In this document: positions 42,642-52,346 of the stretch, piece by piece
Layout of the letters: each line of letters starts with the position of its first letter
How positions within the stretch are numbered: position 1 is the stretch's first letter
Assembly (NCBI RefSeq): GCF_024498135.1
Contig: NZ_JANHOH010000013.1
Span: forward strand, 56,754 to 120,753
Source of the DNA: Mucilaginibacter aquariorum
Lineage (GTDB): Bacteria; Bacteroidota; Bacteroidia; Sphingobacteriales; Sphingobacteriaceae
Reading direction: 5' to 3'
DNA length: 64,000 bases
Program-made: the position numbers and the translations under genes
Notes under the pieces: generated by a model
The model's database searches: none
What the model was told of the DNA's origin: nothing
What the model saw: only the letters and a program-made list of their open reading frames with translations

Positions 42642-43619
42642 TTATATCGCCAGTATCTCTACTATCTTTAAAAAGTTGGGATTAATTTCAACATTATGTT
42701 TGCAGGCATGCTCAAACGGGGTGTATGATATTTCGTTATGGATAACGCCTATCATTTCGTTACGGTGGCCATCTTTTAAGGCTTCGACAGCGGCAACACC
42801 AACACGGCTGGCTAATACCCTATCCATACATGACGGGCGGCCGCCCCTTTGAATATGGCCCAGGATAGAAACCCTGGTATCATAATGCGGGAAACGTTCT
42901 TTTACATGGCGGCCTATTTCAAAGGCGCCACCTGCATCGTCACCTTCGGCAACAATAACAATTTTCGATAGCTTATCTTTACGGCCATGCTCTAATCTCT
43001 CGCATAGTACGTTGATATTTGTTTCGGTTTCGGGAATAATAATAGCCTCTGCGCCCGAAGCAATACCGGTGCGTAAAGCAATCAGGCCCGAGTCGCGGCC
43101 CATCACTTCTACAATAAACACGCGATCGTGCGATTCTGCCGTGTCGCGGATCTTATCCACCGCGTCAATAACGGTATTAATGGCAGTATCGTAACCAATG
43201 GTAAAATCGGTGCCTAGCAGGTCGTTATCAATAGTACCGGGTAACCCAACAACAGGGATATCGTATTCTTCGCCAAAAATATGCGCGCCGGTAAATGTGC
43301 CGTCGCCACCAATAGCCACAAGGGCATCAACACCATGTTCTTTTAGTTGTTCGTAAGCCAGTTTACGGCCTTGCGGGGTTCTAAACTGCTCGCTGCGTGC
43401 TGTTTTAAGAATTGTACCACCACGTTGAATAATGTTGGAAACAGATTTCCTGTCCATGGCGAAAAATTCACCATTTATCATCCCCTCGTACCCCCGGCGG
43501 ATACCGGTAACTTCAATACCATAATAGATAGCGGAGCGTACTACTGCTCGTATTGCGGCGTTCATACCCGGTGCATCTCCACCTGATGTAAAAACTCCTA
43601 TGTTTTTGATCTGCGTCAT
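42642..43619 (-). CDS. pfkA: 6-phosphofructokinase (ATP-dependent)
   Basis: 325 residues. Phosphorylates fructose 6-phosphate in glycolysis. GVFTSGGDAPGMNAAI (about 8-23), GGDGTFTGAHIF (about 104-115), PGTIDNDLLGTD (about 129-140, catalytic Asp) and VEVMGRDSG (about 174-182) are conserved. The Gly at GGDGTFTGA supports ATP use over pyrophosphate. It has its own transcription between two terminators. Confidence 0.96.
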   Translation of the reverse strand: MTQIKNIGVFTSGGDAPGMNAAIRAVVRSAIYYGIEVTGIRRGYEGMINGEFFAMDRKSVSNIIQRGGTILKTARSEQFRTPQGRKLAYEQLKEHGVDALVAIGGDGTFTGAHIFGEEYDIPVVGLPGTIDNDLLGTDFTIGYDTAINTVIDAVDKIRDTAESHDRVFIVEVMGRDSGLIALRTGIASGAEAIIIPETETNINVLCERLEHGRKDKLSKIVIVAEGDDAGGAFEIGRHVKERFPHYDTRVSILGHIQRGGRPSCMDRVLASRVGVAAVEALKDGHRNEMIGVIHNEISYTPFEHACKHNVEINPNFLKIVEILAI

Positions 43620-43654
43620 TTTTAAAAGGGCGCTGTCGCGTTGTAAGTGTAAAC

Positions 43655-43709
43655 AAAAAAGAACTTTATGAAAGCCATGCAGACCAGCTGCAGTGTATTC
43701 ATAAAGTTC
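43655..43709 (-). terminator. Intrinsic terminator of the birA-DsbD unit
   Basis: Perfect 12-base arms GAACTTTATGAA (43661-43672) and TTCATAAAGTTC (43698-43709); on the minus strand followed by TTTTTTG. The loop is 25 bases. Confidence 0.8.
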
Positions 43710-43738
43710 CGCGAATTTACATTAAATTTTTTAACCGC

Positions 43739-45436
43739 CTACTTTTTATACGCGGCTATCCCACTATCCAGGTAGGAAATAAAGGAATTAACGTCTGTAG
43801 CACCTATCGGTTTAACAAGCGTTTCGCCCTTTTCATTAATGATAACATAATAAGGCTGTGCGTTGGTTTGGAACTTGTCTATCTCAAAATCAAGCCATTT
43901 GCCACCAATCGTAGTAATTTTTTTACCCGTTGCGGTTGATTTATATTGTTCTGCAACAGGCAGGTCGGTTTTATCATCTATCACCAATTGTAATATCACA
44001 AAATCGTTTTGCAGGCGGCGCAATACTTCGGGTTTTGGCAACACCTCTTGTTCCATTTTACGGCAGTTAACACAGTTCCAGCCTGTAAAATCAATAAAGA
44101 TAGGTTTATGCAGTTGTTTTGCAACTTCTACAGCCTGGTCATAATCGTACCACTCATCAAGTCCTTTTACCTTTGGCAGACGTTTAAAAAGCTCTTCGTA
44201 TTTTTTAACTTTTATAGTTGATGTATTAGGTGGTGTTGCAATTGCACTACCACCGCCAGATATATCAAAATCCTGCGTGCTTAAAGGCGGCAGCAAAGCA
44301 CTGATTGCGTTCAGCGGCGCGCCCCAAAGGCCGGGCACCATATAAATGGTAAAAGCGAACATAGCCATAGCAATAAACGTGCGGGTTACCGTTAAATGCG
44401 TTACATCGCTATCATGCGAGAATTTGATCTTACCGATCAGGTATAAACTCATTAATATGCCGATCGCTATCCACAGGGATAACACTACCTCGCGGTCAAT
44501 TATATTCCAGTGGTAGGCCAGGTCGACATTTGATAAAAATTTAAGGGCAAAAGCTATCTCAATAAACCCTAAGATCACCTTAACGCTGTTTAACCAGCCG
44601 CCAGACTTTGGCAGGCTTTTAAGTGCCGAAGGGAACATAGCAAATATGGTAAACGGTAATGCAATAGCCAGCGAAAAACCGAACATAACTACTGCCGGGC
44701 CAAGCCTGTCGCCTTTTGTAAAGGCACTTGACAGTACACCGCCAATTGCAGGGCCGGTACACGAAAACGATACTACTACCAGCGTAGCAGCCATAAAAAA
44801 GATCCCCGCCAGGCCGCCTTTGTCAGAGTTTGCATCCAGTTTGTTGGCTAAAGAGCTGGGGAGTGTTATTTCAAATGCACCCAGGAACGAAGCGCCGAAT
44901 ACAACCAGCATCAGGAAGAAAAAGAAATTGAATATGCCATTAGTTGCCAGCCCGTTTAAAGCTGCGGGGCCAAAAATAATAGTGATCAACAGGCCAAAAA
45001 CCACATAAATAAATATGATGGATAAGCCATACAGGCAAGATTGCCAGATGGCATTTGCCCGGCTTCCGCCTCGTTTGGTAAAAAAGCTAACCGTTAATGG
45101 CAGCATCGGATAAACACATGGCAATAAAAATGCAGCAAAACCGCCCACAAAACCAATTATGAACAACTGCCACAGGTTGGTAGGCGCATCGGGCGCAGTA
45201 GCGGCTGATTTATTTACTGCTGGTTTGGCAACAGAATCGGCAGCAGATGCCTTCTTTTTAGCCGCGGCAATACTATCTGCCGGGGTTTGAATATCGGTAA
45301 ACTCCACATCGTTTGTTGAAACGGTATCGGGGGTTTGTGCCCTAACATGCTGCGGTGTTAAAACCGCAAGGGCGAAAAGGGTTACTAAAAATAAAAGAGC
45401 GTGCTTTAAAGGGCTGCGCAGGATGGCTGATGTCAT
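43739..45436 (-). CDS. DsbD-like thiol:disulfide transporter (membrane and C-terminal thioredoxin domains)
   Basis: 565 residues. Signal sequence (about 12-33), a Ser/Ala-rich linker, eight membrane helices (about 90-390, with LLPCVYPMLPLTVSFF, about 104, and FSCTGPAIGG, about 219, holding the two membrane Cys), then a thioredoxin-like domain with FTGWNCVNCRKME (about 452-464). It carries reducing power across the membrane to periplasmic partners. The N-terminal DsbD domain is encoded separately, 16 bases upstream. Confidence 0.9.
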   Translation of the reverse strand: MTSAILRSPLKHALLFLVTLFALAVLTPQHVRAQTPDTVSTNDVEFTDIQTPADSIAAAKKKASAADSVAKPAVNKSAATAPDAPTNLWQLFIIGFVGGFAAFLLPCVYPMLPLTVSFFTKRGGSRANAIWQSCLYGLSIIFIYVVFGLLITIIFGPAALNGLATNGIFNFFFFLMLVVFGASFLGAFEITLPSSLANKLDANSDKGGLAGIFFMAATLVVVSFSCTGPAIGGVLSSAFTKGDRLGPAVVMFGFSLAIALPFTIFAMFPSALKSLPKSGGWLNSVKVILGFIEIAFALKFLSNVDLAYHWNIIDREVVLSLWIAIGILMSLYLIGKIKFSHDSDVTHLTVTRTFIAMAMFAFTIYMVPGLWGAPLNAISALLPPLSTQDFDISGGGSAIATPPNTSTIKVKKYEELFKRLPKVKGLDEWYDYDQAVEVAKQLHKPIFIDFTGWNCVNCRKMEQEVLPKPEVLRRLQNDFVILQLVIDDKTDLPVAEQYKSTATGKKITTIGGKWLDFEIDKFQTNAQPYYVIINEKGETLVKPIGATDVNSFISYLDSGIAAYKK

Positions 45437-45452
45437 TGTCTTTTATTAAAAA

Positions 45453-45905
45453 TTATTTACCTAACGGGATAGAAAACTCTACTTCGTCTGGTGGAAGACA
45501 TTTAACATCATTACAGGTCATAAACTCCAGCTTGCCTTTAACTGCTGCAGCTTTTGCCGACTTTAGTTTAATTTTTTGCTGAAATACAACCGAATTTTCA
45601 AAATAGCCAACATTCATGCTAAATACTTTTTCGTATTTGGTTATAGGGGCCGGTTCAACGGTTTTACCAACCAAGATATATTCTTTTGAAGGGGCAAAGG
45701 TAAAAGTGGTTTTTACAGGGCCACCTTCTTTAACGTTTTGCGAGTAAACATGCCACCCCTGATCTATTGTTGCTTTTATTAATACAACCGCCTCGGTAGC
45801 GCTGATTTTTTTTGCCGCGTATGACCATCTCACGTGCGATTCTACCTGTGCCTTGGCACCAAAGGTTATCATTAATGCGGTTATCGCTAAAAGTATTTTT
45901 TTCAT
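45453..45905 (-). CDS. Periplasmic DsbD N-terminal-domain-like protein
   Basis: 150 residues. Signal peptide ending FGAKAQ (1-19), then an immunoglobulin-like fold with the Cys pair CNDVKC (about 131-136), as in nDsbD, which passes electrons to final substrates. TIDQGWHVYSQNV is also typical of this domain. In Proteobacteria this domain is fused to DsbD; here it is a separate gene between birA and the membrane part, so the two proteins probably work together. Confidence 0.85.
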   Translation of the reverse strand: MKKILLAITALMITFGAKAQVESHVRWSYAAKKISATEAVVLIKATIDQGWHVYSQNVKEGGPVKTTFTFAPSKEYILVGKTVEPAPITKYEKVFSMNVGYFENSVVFQQKIKLKSAKAAAVKGKLEFMTCNDVKCLPPDEVEFSIPLGK

Positions 45906-45907
45906 TA

Positions 45908-46678
45908 TTATTTATTTAAAAACTCTATTTCCTTTAAATTATATGCCTGTTCACCGCCATTTTGGTCAATTACCAATAAGCCGTTATCTTCAACATTTTT
46001 TATAACACCTTCAAAAACCTGCCCGTTCGACTTAAATTGTCGCTGTTCGTTTAACCAGTATAGTCGGCTTAAGTATATATTCCTTACATATTCAAACCTT
46101 CCGGCTTTAAGGTGAAGGTAGTATGCCTCAATATGATTGCAAATTTCTGCTAATATATTTTTTAATTCATAATCCCTTTGTAATATCTTCTTTATAGAAG
46201 TGGCATTGGCGGCGTTGTCAGGGAAATTTTCCTGGTTTACATTAAGGCCTATACCAATTATGGCATTTTTTATCTGGCTGCCCTGTAATATATTTTCTAT
46301 GAGCATGCCACCAAGTTTTTTATCGCCATAATAAATATCATTTGGCCATTTTATTTTTAGGCTGTCACGTAATAGGGGGTATAGTGCGTCATATACACCT
46401 AAGCTAACGGCCCGGGTAAGGTCAAATTGTTGTTGTGCAGATAAAAAACCGGGTTTTAATAATAAACTGAAAGTTAAATTTTTCCCCGGTTCGGCATGCC
46501 ATGTGTTATCACGCTGGCCACGGCCGGCATACTGTGTTTCTGCCATAATGACCGTTCCATCAGGTACTGGCTTGGAATTTGACAGGATATTTTTAAGGAA
46601 TGTGTTTGTAGAGTCAACTTCTTTTAGTGACACTAAATTTTGTCCAACAAATAATCCTGAAAATATGTTATTTTGCAA
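45908..46678 (-). CDS. birA: Biotin--[acetyl-CoA-carboxylase] ligase
   Basis: 256 residues without the N-terminal helix-turn-helix of regulatory BirA. The biotin-protein ligase signature AGRGQRDNTWHAEPGKNLTFSLLL (about 52-75), KIKWPNDIYYGDKKLGGMLIE (about 109-129) and IGIGLNVNQ are conserved. It attaches biotin to carboxyl carrier proteins. Two bases separate it from the nDsbD gene, so it opens a three-gene unit. Confidence 0.93.
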   Translation of the reverse strand: MQNNIFSGLFVGQNLVSLKEVDSTNTFLKNILSNSKPVPDGTVIMAETQYAGRGQRDNTWHAEPGKNLTFSLLLKPGFLSAQQQFDLTRAVSLGVYDALYPLLRDSLKIKWPNDIYYGDKKLGGMLIENILQGSQIKNAIIGIGLNVNQENFPDNAANATSIKKILQRDYELKNILAEICNHIEAYYLHLKAGRFEYVRNIYLSRLYWLNEQRQFKSNGQVFEGVIKNVEDNGLLVIDQNGGEQAYNLKEIEFLNK

Positions 46679-46725
46679 CGTATAATATTATTAAACCCAA
46701 AATCGTTCAAAACTAAATCTTTTTA

Positions 46726-47100
46726 ATGGTAAAAAGTAAAGTGATAAATGAATCCACCTATATTTCTGAACTTGCCATACACGGCATGCAAGAAAAAAAG
46801 GGGAATGATCTGGTAAGGCTTGATCTTCGTAATATAAACAGTTCGGTAGCAGATTACTTTGTAATTTGCCACGCCGATTCGGCCACACAGGTAAAAGCAA
46901 TAGCAAATAGTGTTGAGGAAGAAATTTACAAAGCTGTACAACAGGACCCTTGGCGCAAAGAAGGGCTTGAGTACGGCGAATGGATACTGCTGGATTATAT
47001 AGATGTTGTCATACACATCTTCAGGACAGATAAACGCGAGTTTTATGGTGTTGAAGATCTATGGGGTGATGCTGAAATTAAAAGCTATAAAAGCGCTTAA
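46726..47100 (+). CDS. rsfS: Ribosome silencing factor RsfS
   Basis: 124 residues of the Iojap/YbeB family: LVRLDLRNINSSVADYFVICHADSATQVKAIANSV-like core and GLEYGEWILLDYIDVVIHIF. RsfS binds L14 and blocks subunit joining when nutrients are short. Divergent from birA and 63 bases before ftsH, with which it is commonly paired in Bacteroidota. Confidence 0.94.
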   Translation: MVKSKVINESTYISELAIHGMQEKKGNDLVRLDLRNINSSVADYFVICHADSATQVKAIANSVEEEIYKAVQQDPWRKEGLEYGEWILLDYIDVVIHIFRTDKREFYGVEDLWGDAEIKSYKSA

Positions 47101-47163
47101 ACAAAGCTCGAAACACAATACCCTTTTTTTAATTATTTATTGATAAGTTGAGCTTGTAGAAAC

Positions 47164-49275
47164 ATGGAAATTAAAGATAAAAAGTCCGATTCCTCAAAAC
47201 CTTTACGCAAGGTTCCGAATAAGAAAATTACGCCCAAACCGCCAAAATTTAATCTGATGTGGCTTTATGCCATTGCTATTATTGGTATACTGGTAGTGCC
47301 CACTTTAATGAGCGGCAGCATTGGTAAGCAGATAGATTTTCAAAGGTTTAGCACGCAGATGCTGCGCACACATGATGTTGAAAAAATTGTTGCCTATAAA
47401 AATGGCGACCTGGTAACTGCCGAGGTTTATATTAAAAAAGATAGCCTGGTAAAGCCCCAGTATAGCGATGCCAATAAAGGGCAGCGTGGTTTAGGTATCT
47501 CAAACGAACCGCAGTATAACTTTACCGATGCATCTTACGAAAGCTTAAAGCAATCTATTGCCAACGCCGAAAAAGATGTACCCGAATCGCAAAAAACGGC
47601 CATCGAGTATCAGCAGGGTAAAGAAAACCTGTTGAGCAACTGGCTGGTACAATGCGTTATAATGGCGGTATTGCTGGTTGGTGTATGGCTGTTTATTATG
47701 CGCCGTATGGGCGGTGGTGCCGGCGGCGGCGGCGGGGGCCAAATATTTAATATTGGTAAATCAAAAGCTACCCTGTTTGATAAAGAGGCCCAGGTATCGG
47801 TTACATTTAATGATGTTGCCGGGCTGGAGGAAGCCAAACAAGAGGTTATGGAAATTGTAGATTTCCTTAAAAACCCTAAAAAATACACCAATCTGGGGGG
47901 TAAAATACCTAAGGGTGCATTGTTGGTAGGTTCTCCGGGTACGGGTAAAACCTTATTGGCCAAAGCCGTTGCAGGCGAGGCACAGGTGCCTTTCTTCTCC
48001 CTGTCAGGGTCTGATTTTGTGGAGATGTTTGTGGGTGTGGGTGCATCACGTGTTCGTGATCTGTTCCGCCAGGCAAAAGATAAAGCGCCTTGTATCATAT
48101 TTATTGATGAGATTGATGCCATTGGCCGTGCCCGTGGTAAAAACAATATTGTAGGTGGTAATGATGAACGCGAAAACACCTTGAACCAATTATTGGTTGA
48201 GATGGATGGTTTCGGTACCGATTCTGGTATTATCATTCTTGCAGCCACTAACCGCCCCGATGTTTTGGACAGCGCTTTAATGCGCCCGGGACGTTTTGAC
48301 AGGCAGGTATCTATTGATAAACCCGATTTGATAGGCCGTGAGCAGATCTTTAAAGTACACTTAAAACCTATTAAGGTTGCCGAAGGTGTAGATGCCAAGA
48401 AACTATCGGCACAAACCCCTGGCTTTGCAGGTGCAGAAATTGCTAACGTTTGTAACGAGGCCGCTTTAATAGCCGCCCGTAAAAACAAAGAAGCTGTTGA
48501 TATGCAGGATTTTCAGGATGCTATTGACCGTGTTATTGGTGGTTTAGAGAAAAAGAACAAGATCATCTCTCCCGAAGAAAAACGCATTGTGGCTTACCAC
48601 GAGGCTGGCCACGCCATTGCAGGCTGGTTCCTGGAGCATGCCGATCCGTTGGTTAAGGTGTCTATTGTTCCGCGTGGTGTTGCCGCATTGGGTTACGCAC
48701 AGTATCTGCCAAAAGAGCAATTCTTGTACACTACCGAGCAATTGCTTGACGGTATGAGCATGACCATGGGTGGCCGTGTTGCAGAGGATATTACTTTTGG
48801 TAAAATATCTACCGGTGCGCAAAATGACCTGGAACGCATTACCAAACTGGCTTATGCCATGGTTACCATTTATGGTATGAACGAAAAAGTGGGTAATGTA
48901 TCTTTCAATGATACCCAGGGCGAATACCAGTTTAACAAACCGTACTCTGAAAAAACATCAGAATTGATCGACAACGAGGTACGCACCTTAATTGGCGATG
49001 TTTATCAAAGCACCAAAAAATTGCTTATTGATAAGCGCGAAGGGTTGATCGCGTTAGCTAATAAACTGTTAGAAAAAGAGATCCTTTTCCAATCAGATCT
49101 GGAAGAAATATTGGGTAAACGCCCGTTTGATAACCGTACCACTTATGATGAATTTGTGAATGGCCCGGAATCAAATCAGGAGCCGGTTGCACAAAACCTG
49201 ATCCATGAAGGCGTTAGCGATCATTCAGGCACATTTGAAAGAAACCCTGAAGAAACCGATACAACTAAGGAGTAA
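47164..49275 (+). CDS. ftsH: ATP-dependent zinc metalloprotease FtsH
   Basis: 703 residues. Two membrane helices (about 30-50 and 160-180), a Gly-rich linker, AAA+ domain with Walker A GSPGTGKT (about 258-265) and Walker B IIFIDEIDAIG, SRH region, and the protease site HEAGH (about 479-483). It degrades membrane and short-lived cytoplasmic proteins. The C terminus, rich in Glu and Thr, is longer than in E. coli. Likely cotranscribed with rsfS; a terminator follows. Confidence 0.96.
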   Translation: MEIKDKKSDSSKPLRKVPNKKITPKPPKFNLMWLYAIAIIGILVVPTLMSGSIGKQIDFQRFSTQMLRTHDVEKIVAYKNGDLVTAEVYIKKDSLVKPQYSDANKGQRGLGISNEPQYNFTDASYESLKQSIANAEKDVPESQKTAIEYQQGKENLLSNWLVQCVIMAVLLVGVWLFIMRRMGGGAGGGGGGQIFNIGKSKATLFDKEAQVSVTFNDVAGLEEAKQEVMEIVDFLKNPKKYTNLGGKIPKGALLVGSPGTGKTLLAKAVAGEAQVPFFSLSGSDFVEMFVGVGASRVRDLFRQAKDKAPCIIFIDEIDAIGRARGKNNIVGGNDERENTLNQLLVEMDGFGTDSGIIILAATNRPDVLDSALMRPGRFDRQVSIDKPDLIGREQIFKVHLKPIKVAEGVDAKKLSAQTPGFAGAEIANVCNEAALIAARKNKEAVDMQDFQDAIDRVIGGLEKKNKIISPEEKRIVAYHEAGHAIAGWFLEHADPLVKVSIVPRGVAALGYAQYLPKEQFLYTTEQLLDGMSMTMGGRVAEDITFGKISTGAQNDLERITKLAYAMVTIYGMNEKVGNVSFNDTQGEYQFNKPYSEKTSELIDNEVRTLIGDVYQSTKKLLIDKREGLIALANKLLEKEILFQSDLEEILGKRPFDNRTTYDEFVNGPESNQEPVAQNLIHEGVSDHSGTFERNPEETDTTKE

Positions 49276-49294
49276 ATCTTAAGTTTAGAAAAGT

Positions 49295-49331
49295 AAAAGT
49301 CGTAAGCCTGAACAAGGCTTGCGACTTTTTA
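49295..49331 (+). terminator. Intrinsic terminator of ftsH
   Basis: AAAAGTCGTAAGCC, seven-base loop, GGCTTGCGACTTTTT; one mismatch in a long stem. Confidence 0.85.
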
Positions 49332-49351
49332 GTTTATACTTGTTATTTTTG
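49319..49351 (+). promoter_or_regulatory. Promoter of the LUD-protein gene
   Basis: TTG (49319-49321), 22 bases, TATTTTTG (49344-49351), eight bases before the ATG at 49360. It overlaps the ftsH terminator and implies a very short leader. Confidence 0.6.
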
Positions 49352-49359
49352 GGCTAACC

Positions 49360-49998
49360 ATGAGGGATATTACTACATCAAAAGAAAAGCTATTGAAAAA
49401 AGTGCGTAAAGCCCTTTTAGAGAAACGCGACAATCCCTATCCAAACCTGGAAGACTTGCCCATGTATCCGGCAAACGAAGAGATGCTGGAAGTGCTTTTT
49501 GCCGAGCAATTTACCGGGGTAAGCGGCCAGTTTGTTTTTTGTGAGGATGAGGTGCAGTTTATAGAGAACTTATTGGAGTTGGCCGAGGAGCGCAAGTGGC
49601 ATAAAATATACTGTTGGGAGCCCGCCCTGCAGCAAATGCTTAAAACTTACGAATACCCCTTTTTTGAAACCGATAAAGATTTTGAACAAGCCGAAGTAGG
49701 GTTCACCCTTTGCGAGGCGTTGATAGCCCGTAACGGCACTATTTTACTCTCTAACGCCAATGCCGCGGGCAGGCGTTTAAGCATTTATCCGCCGGTGCAT
49801 ATTGTGCTGGCCTATGCTTCGCAACTGGTGCTTGACCTGAAGGATGGGTTTAAACTGCTAAAAGAAAAATATGGCAGCAGTATGCCATCAATGATAAGCC
49901 ATGTTACCGGCCCAAGCCGTACTGCCGACATTGAAAAAACGCTTGTTTTAGGCGCCCATGGGCCTAAAGAGTTATTTGTGTTTTTATTGGATGGGTAA
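49360..49998 (+). CDS. LUD-domain protein (LutC/YkgG-like)
   Basis: 212 residues. N-terminal helical part (KEKLLKKVRKALLEKRDNPYP), then the LUD fold with AEVGFTLCEALIARNGTILLSN and VTGPSRTADIEKTLVLGAHGPKELFVFLLDG; the latter (about 187-211) is the family signature. LutC acts with LutA and LutB in L-lactate oxidation in Bacillus, but no lut genes are nearby, so the role here is open. Confidence 0.9.
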   Translation: MRDITTSKEKLLKKVRKALLEKRDNPYPNLEDLPMYPANEEMLEVLFAEQFTGVSGQFVFCEDEVQFIENLLELAEERKWHKIYCWEPALQQMLKTYEYPFFETDKDFEQAEVGFTLCEALIARNGTILLSNANAAGRRLSIYPPVHIVLAYASQLVLDLKDGFKLLKEKYGSSMPSMISHVTGPSRTADIEKTLVLGAHGPKELFVFLLDG

Positions 49999-50029
49999 TA
50001 GGTGCGTTGTGTCCGGATTGAAGTGCGCT

Positions 50030-51142
50030 CTACACACCGTCTACCCCCGCTCCTCCTAAAATATTCAAATCCTCCAATTTACTTTCTTCCAACACCATTC
50101 GCTCACCCACCTTTCTTTGATAGGTCCATTTTATCAAACGGATGCAGCCATCGGCTATTTCTATGCCGGTGATATCGCCATCATTAAAGCAACAGCAGCC
50201 GGTATTGAAATAGGTATCCAGGTAGCCGTTAAAATCGGGCTGAGTATTTCCCTGCAGGTGCAGGCGGGTTATTTTCCTTTCCAGTTTGGCCGTTTTTATA
50301 ATATCACCCGCCTTTTTGGCCGTTTCCAGGTTAATATAAAGTATCTCTAATTGTGTTAACGATTTAAACACCGGCTGGTGCGTGTGCCCGGTTATAAGCA
50401 GCATGTTTTTCCGCAGACTGCTCCATTCATACATAATGCGGTTATGATCGGTTTTTAACAAGTTATTATAAGCAGGTGTATTAGGGTTTATACGCAGGTA
50501 ACCTTGCAACGGGCCCCACATGTTAGATACGAACCACTTGCTAAACCAATTACCATCGCTCTGCAGATCGCCCTGATGGCCGTGGGTCATAAAAATTTCC
50601 AGGGGTTTATTGTTTATCGTAGTTTGTAATATAGCCCCCTCGTAAATGCGAATAGCGCGCCCATATATTTGCAGCAAGCTAACCGCGGCAAGCGGGTCGT
50701 TATCCCAATACAGATCGTGGTTGCCAAATATTTTTACAAACCTATCCTGTTCAATAAACAGTTTTTCTGCGTCGAAAGTAGATTTATTGTGCCGTTTCAT
50801 GGTTATAAACAGGTTTTCCCAAAGCTCTTCGCTATCTCCCAGATTAATGTAAATAAAGTTTTCTTTATGATAATGGTCAAGAGCAGCCAAATAATTCCGG
50901 GCAGACCGGGCAAATATATCCGACCCATCTCTCGCACCCTTATGCTGGTCTGATAAGATGATAAATTTGTCCTTATAAATATCAAATGGTATTACTAATC
51001 CTTTTTTACCCGGTTTGGTAGTAATGCTTTTATAAAGGGCGTTTAAAGCCCTGTTAACTCTTGCTTTATCGGGGCGGGATGAGAACCTGTCGGCCAGGCG
51101 TGAAACGGGTTTATATAGTAAGCGTTGAAAAAAACGGCGCAT
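50030..51142 (-). CDS. Calcineurin-like metallophosphoesterase
   Basis: 370 residues with all metal-binding motifs of the fold: ILSDQHKGARD (about 62), NLGDSEELWE (about 100), FGNHDLYW (about 138), MTHGHQGD (about 194) and TGHTHQPVF (about 252). The N-terminal 50 residues are basic and may bind membrane or nucleic acid. Substrate unknown; UDP-2,3-diacylglucosamine hydrolase relatives share DSEELWE. Converges on the LUD gene. Confidence 0.88.
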   Translation of the reverse strand: MRRFFQRLLYKPVSRLADRFSSRPDKARVNRALNALYKSITTKPGKKGLVIPFDIYKDKFIILSDQHKGARDGSDIFARSARNYLAALDHYHKENFIYINLGDSEELWENLFITMKRHNKSTFDAEKLFIEQDRFVKIFGNHDLYWDNDPLAAVSLLQIYGRAIRIYEGAILQTTINNKPLEIFMTHGHQGDLQSDGNWFSKWFVSNMWGPLQGYLRINPNTPAYNNLLKTDHNRIMYEWSSLRKNMLLITGHTHQPVFKSLTQLEILYINLETAKKAGDIIKTAKLERKITRLHLQGNTQPDFNGYLDTYFNTGCCCFNDGDITGIEIADGCIRLIKWTYQRKVGERMVLEESKLEDLNILGGAGVDGV

Positions 51143-51187
51143 GTGGGAATAACATGCGCCGTATGAAATTGTGTGATAAGGTTAAGA

Positions 51188-51655
51188 TTAATATTTGCCC
51201 GAACCGGTTATAGTAATTTGCTCATCGGTGCTCAGGTCGATCATATTTATAGAGAATTTGTATGAGCTTGATCCCGTTTTGGTAATAGTTCCGCCGGTAG
51301 AAGAATAAAGCGTACTGCCGGTAACACTCAATGCATACAGCTCGGAAGAGAAGCCATTACTATCAGTGAATTCGACAACGTTACTTGTGCCGCTACCACC
51401 GGTTGGCATATTATAAACCGTAAACGATGCGCCACTTTCATCGGCTATAACAACATCTATATTGCCGCTTACACCGCTGGTTGCAGCAACAGATACACAT
51501 GGGCCACTATGTGTAGTCCCCTTAACGGTAAATGAGCCTTTTCCAACTTCATTGCCGCCATCGTCACCGCCATCCTTTTTGCAACTGCCTAAAAATACTA
51601 CCACTAATAAAAGGAGCAGGCTTTTAACGAATAAATTTCTTTTTAAAGTTTTCAT
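51188..51655 (-). CDS. Small lipoprotein of unknown function
   Basis: 155 residues. Lipobox VVFLGSCKK (acylated Cys about 25) followed by DGGDDGG, a Bacteroidota surface-export-like acidic stretch. The mature part is Ser/Thr/Gly-rich beta repeats with no known motif. A barrel gene lies 34 bases upstream in the same direction, so the pair may be one unit encoding envelope proteins. Confidence 0.7.
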   Translation of the reverse strand: MKTLKRNLFVKSLLLLLVVVFLGSCKKDGGDDGGNEVGKGSFTVKGTTHSGPCVSVAATSGVSGNIDVVIADESGASFTVYNMPTGGSGTSNVVEFTDSNGFSSELYALSVTGSTLYSSTGGTITKTGSSSYKFSINMIDLSTDEQITITGSGKY

Positions 51656-51689
51656 AAAAATGTGTGTAAAGTTTGATTATAAGATTTTA

Positions 51690-52346
51690 TTAAAATGTAA
51701 ATAGATAGCTAAGACCGGCAAACGCGTATGAACCGCCGGTTACTTTTATGTAGTTGTAGCCAATACCCAGGTGAGATTTTTCGCCGATATTAAGCCCAAC
51801 TTTAGCGGCTAACAGTAAATTGGTACTGGTTGAAGAATTGTCATCATCATCTGATGCACGCAGGCTGTAAAAACCTACTTGCGGCTCAACAAAAAACATA
51901 TCGCCAAGCTTAGCCATGTAACCCACTTTTATAGGGATACCCGAGTATTTAAAACCGACATCTTCTTTTGATACAAAGTAGTTGTAACCTACTGTACCGG
52001 TTACAGCCCCGGCATCACTTAGATGATATAAACCTTTTAAGTTGATACCTACACCTACCGATGATGAATTTTTAAAATTGCCCAATGGTAACAGTACTTC
52101 CGGCTCTAATCCAATAGAGAATGTTGAAGCCGAACCATCTGCAAACGTGGCATTTTTAAGAGCGCTTTTCTGTTCAATGTTTTTCTCGCCTGTAAAGGTG
52201 CTTGTGTGGGACGGCATGGCTACCAATGCATTTGTAGTGTTAGCAGGCTTGTCATTAATGGTCAGGCTGTTATTCTGTGCATTAGCGGTAAGGCCGGCAC
52301 ATAATAGCGGGATCAATAAAAATTTTGAAAGGTTAAAGTTTTTCAT
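51690..52346 (-). CDS. Outer-membrane beta-barrel protein
   Basis: 218 residues from the ATG at 52346 (MKNFNLSK). Signal peptide ends TANAQ (about 23). Strand-like repeats (STFSIGLEPEVLLPLG, VGVGINLKGLYHLS, FVEPQVGFYSLRAS) and an aromatic C terminus (LSYLFTF) indicate a small barrel. A linker of about 40 polar residues follows the signal. Ligand unknown; same class as the 23961-24554 protein. Confidence 0.8.
   Translation of the reverse strand: MKNFNLSKFLLIPLLCAGLTANAQNNSLTINDKPANTTNALVAMPSHTSTFTGEKNIEQKSALKNATFADGSASTFSIGLEPEVLLPLGNFKNSSSVGVGINLKGLYHLSDAGAVTGTVGYNYFVSKEDVGFKYSGIPIKVGYMAKLGDMFFVEPQVGFYSLRASDDDDNSSTSTNLLLAAKVGLNIGEKSHLGIGYNYIKVTGGSYAFAGLSYLFTF

Noticed and set aside
47610..48488. 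Long open frame (292 codons) opposite ftsH
   Set aside because: Antisense to the AAA+ domain of ftsH; no family motif.
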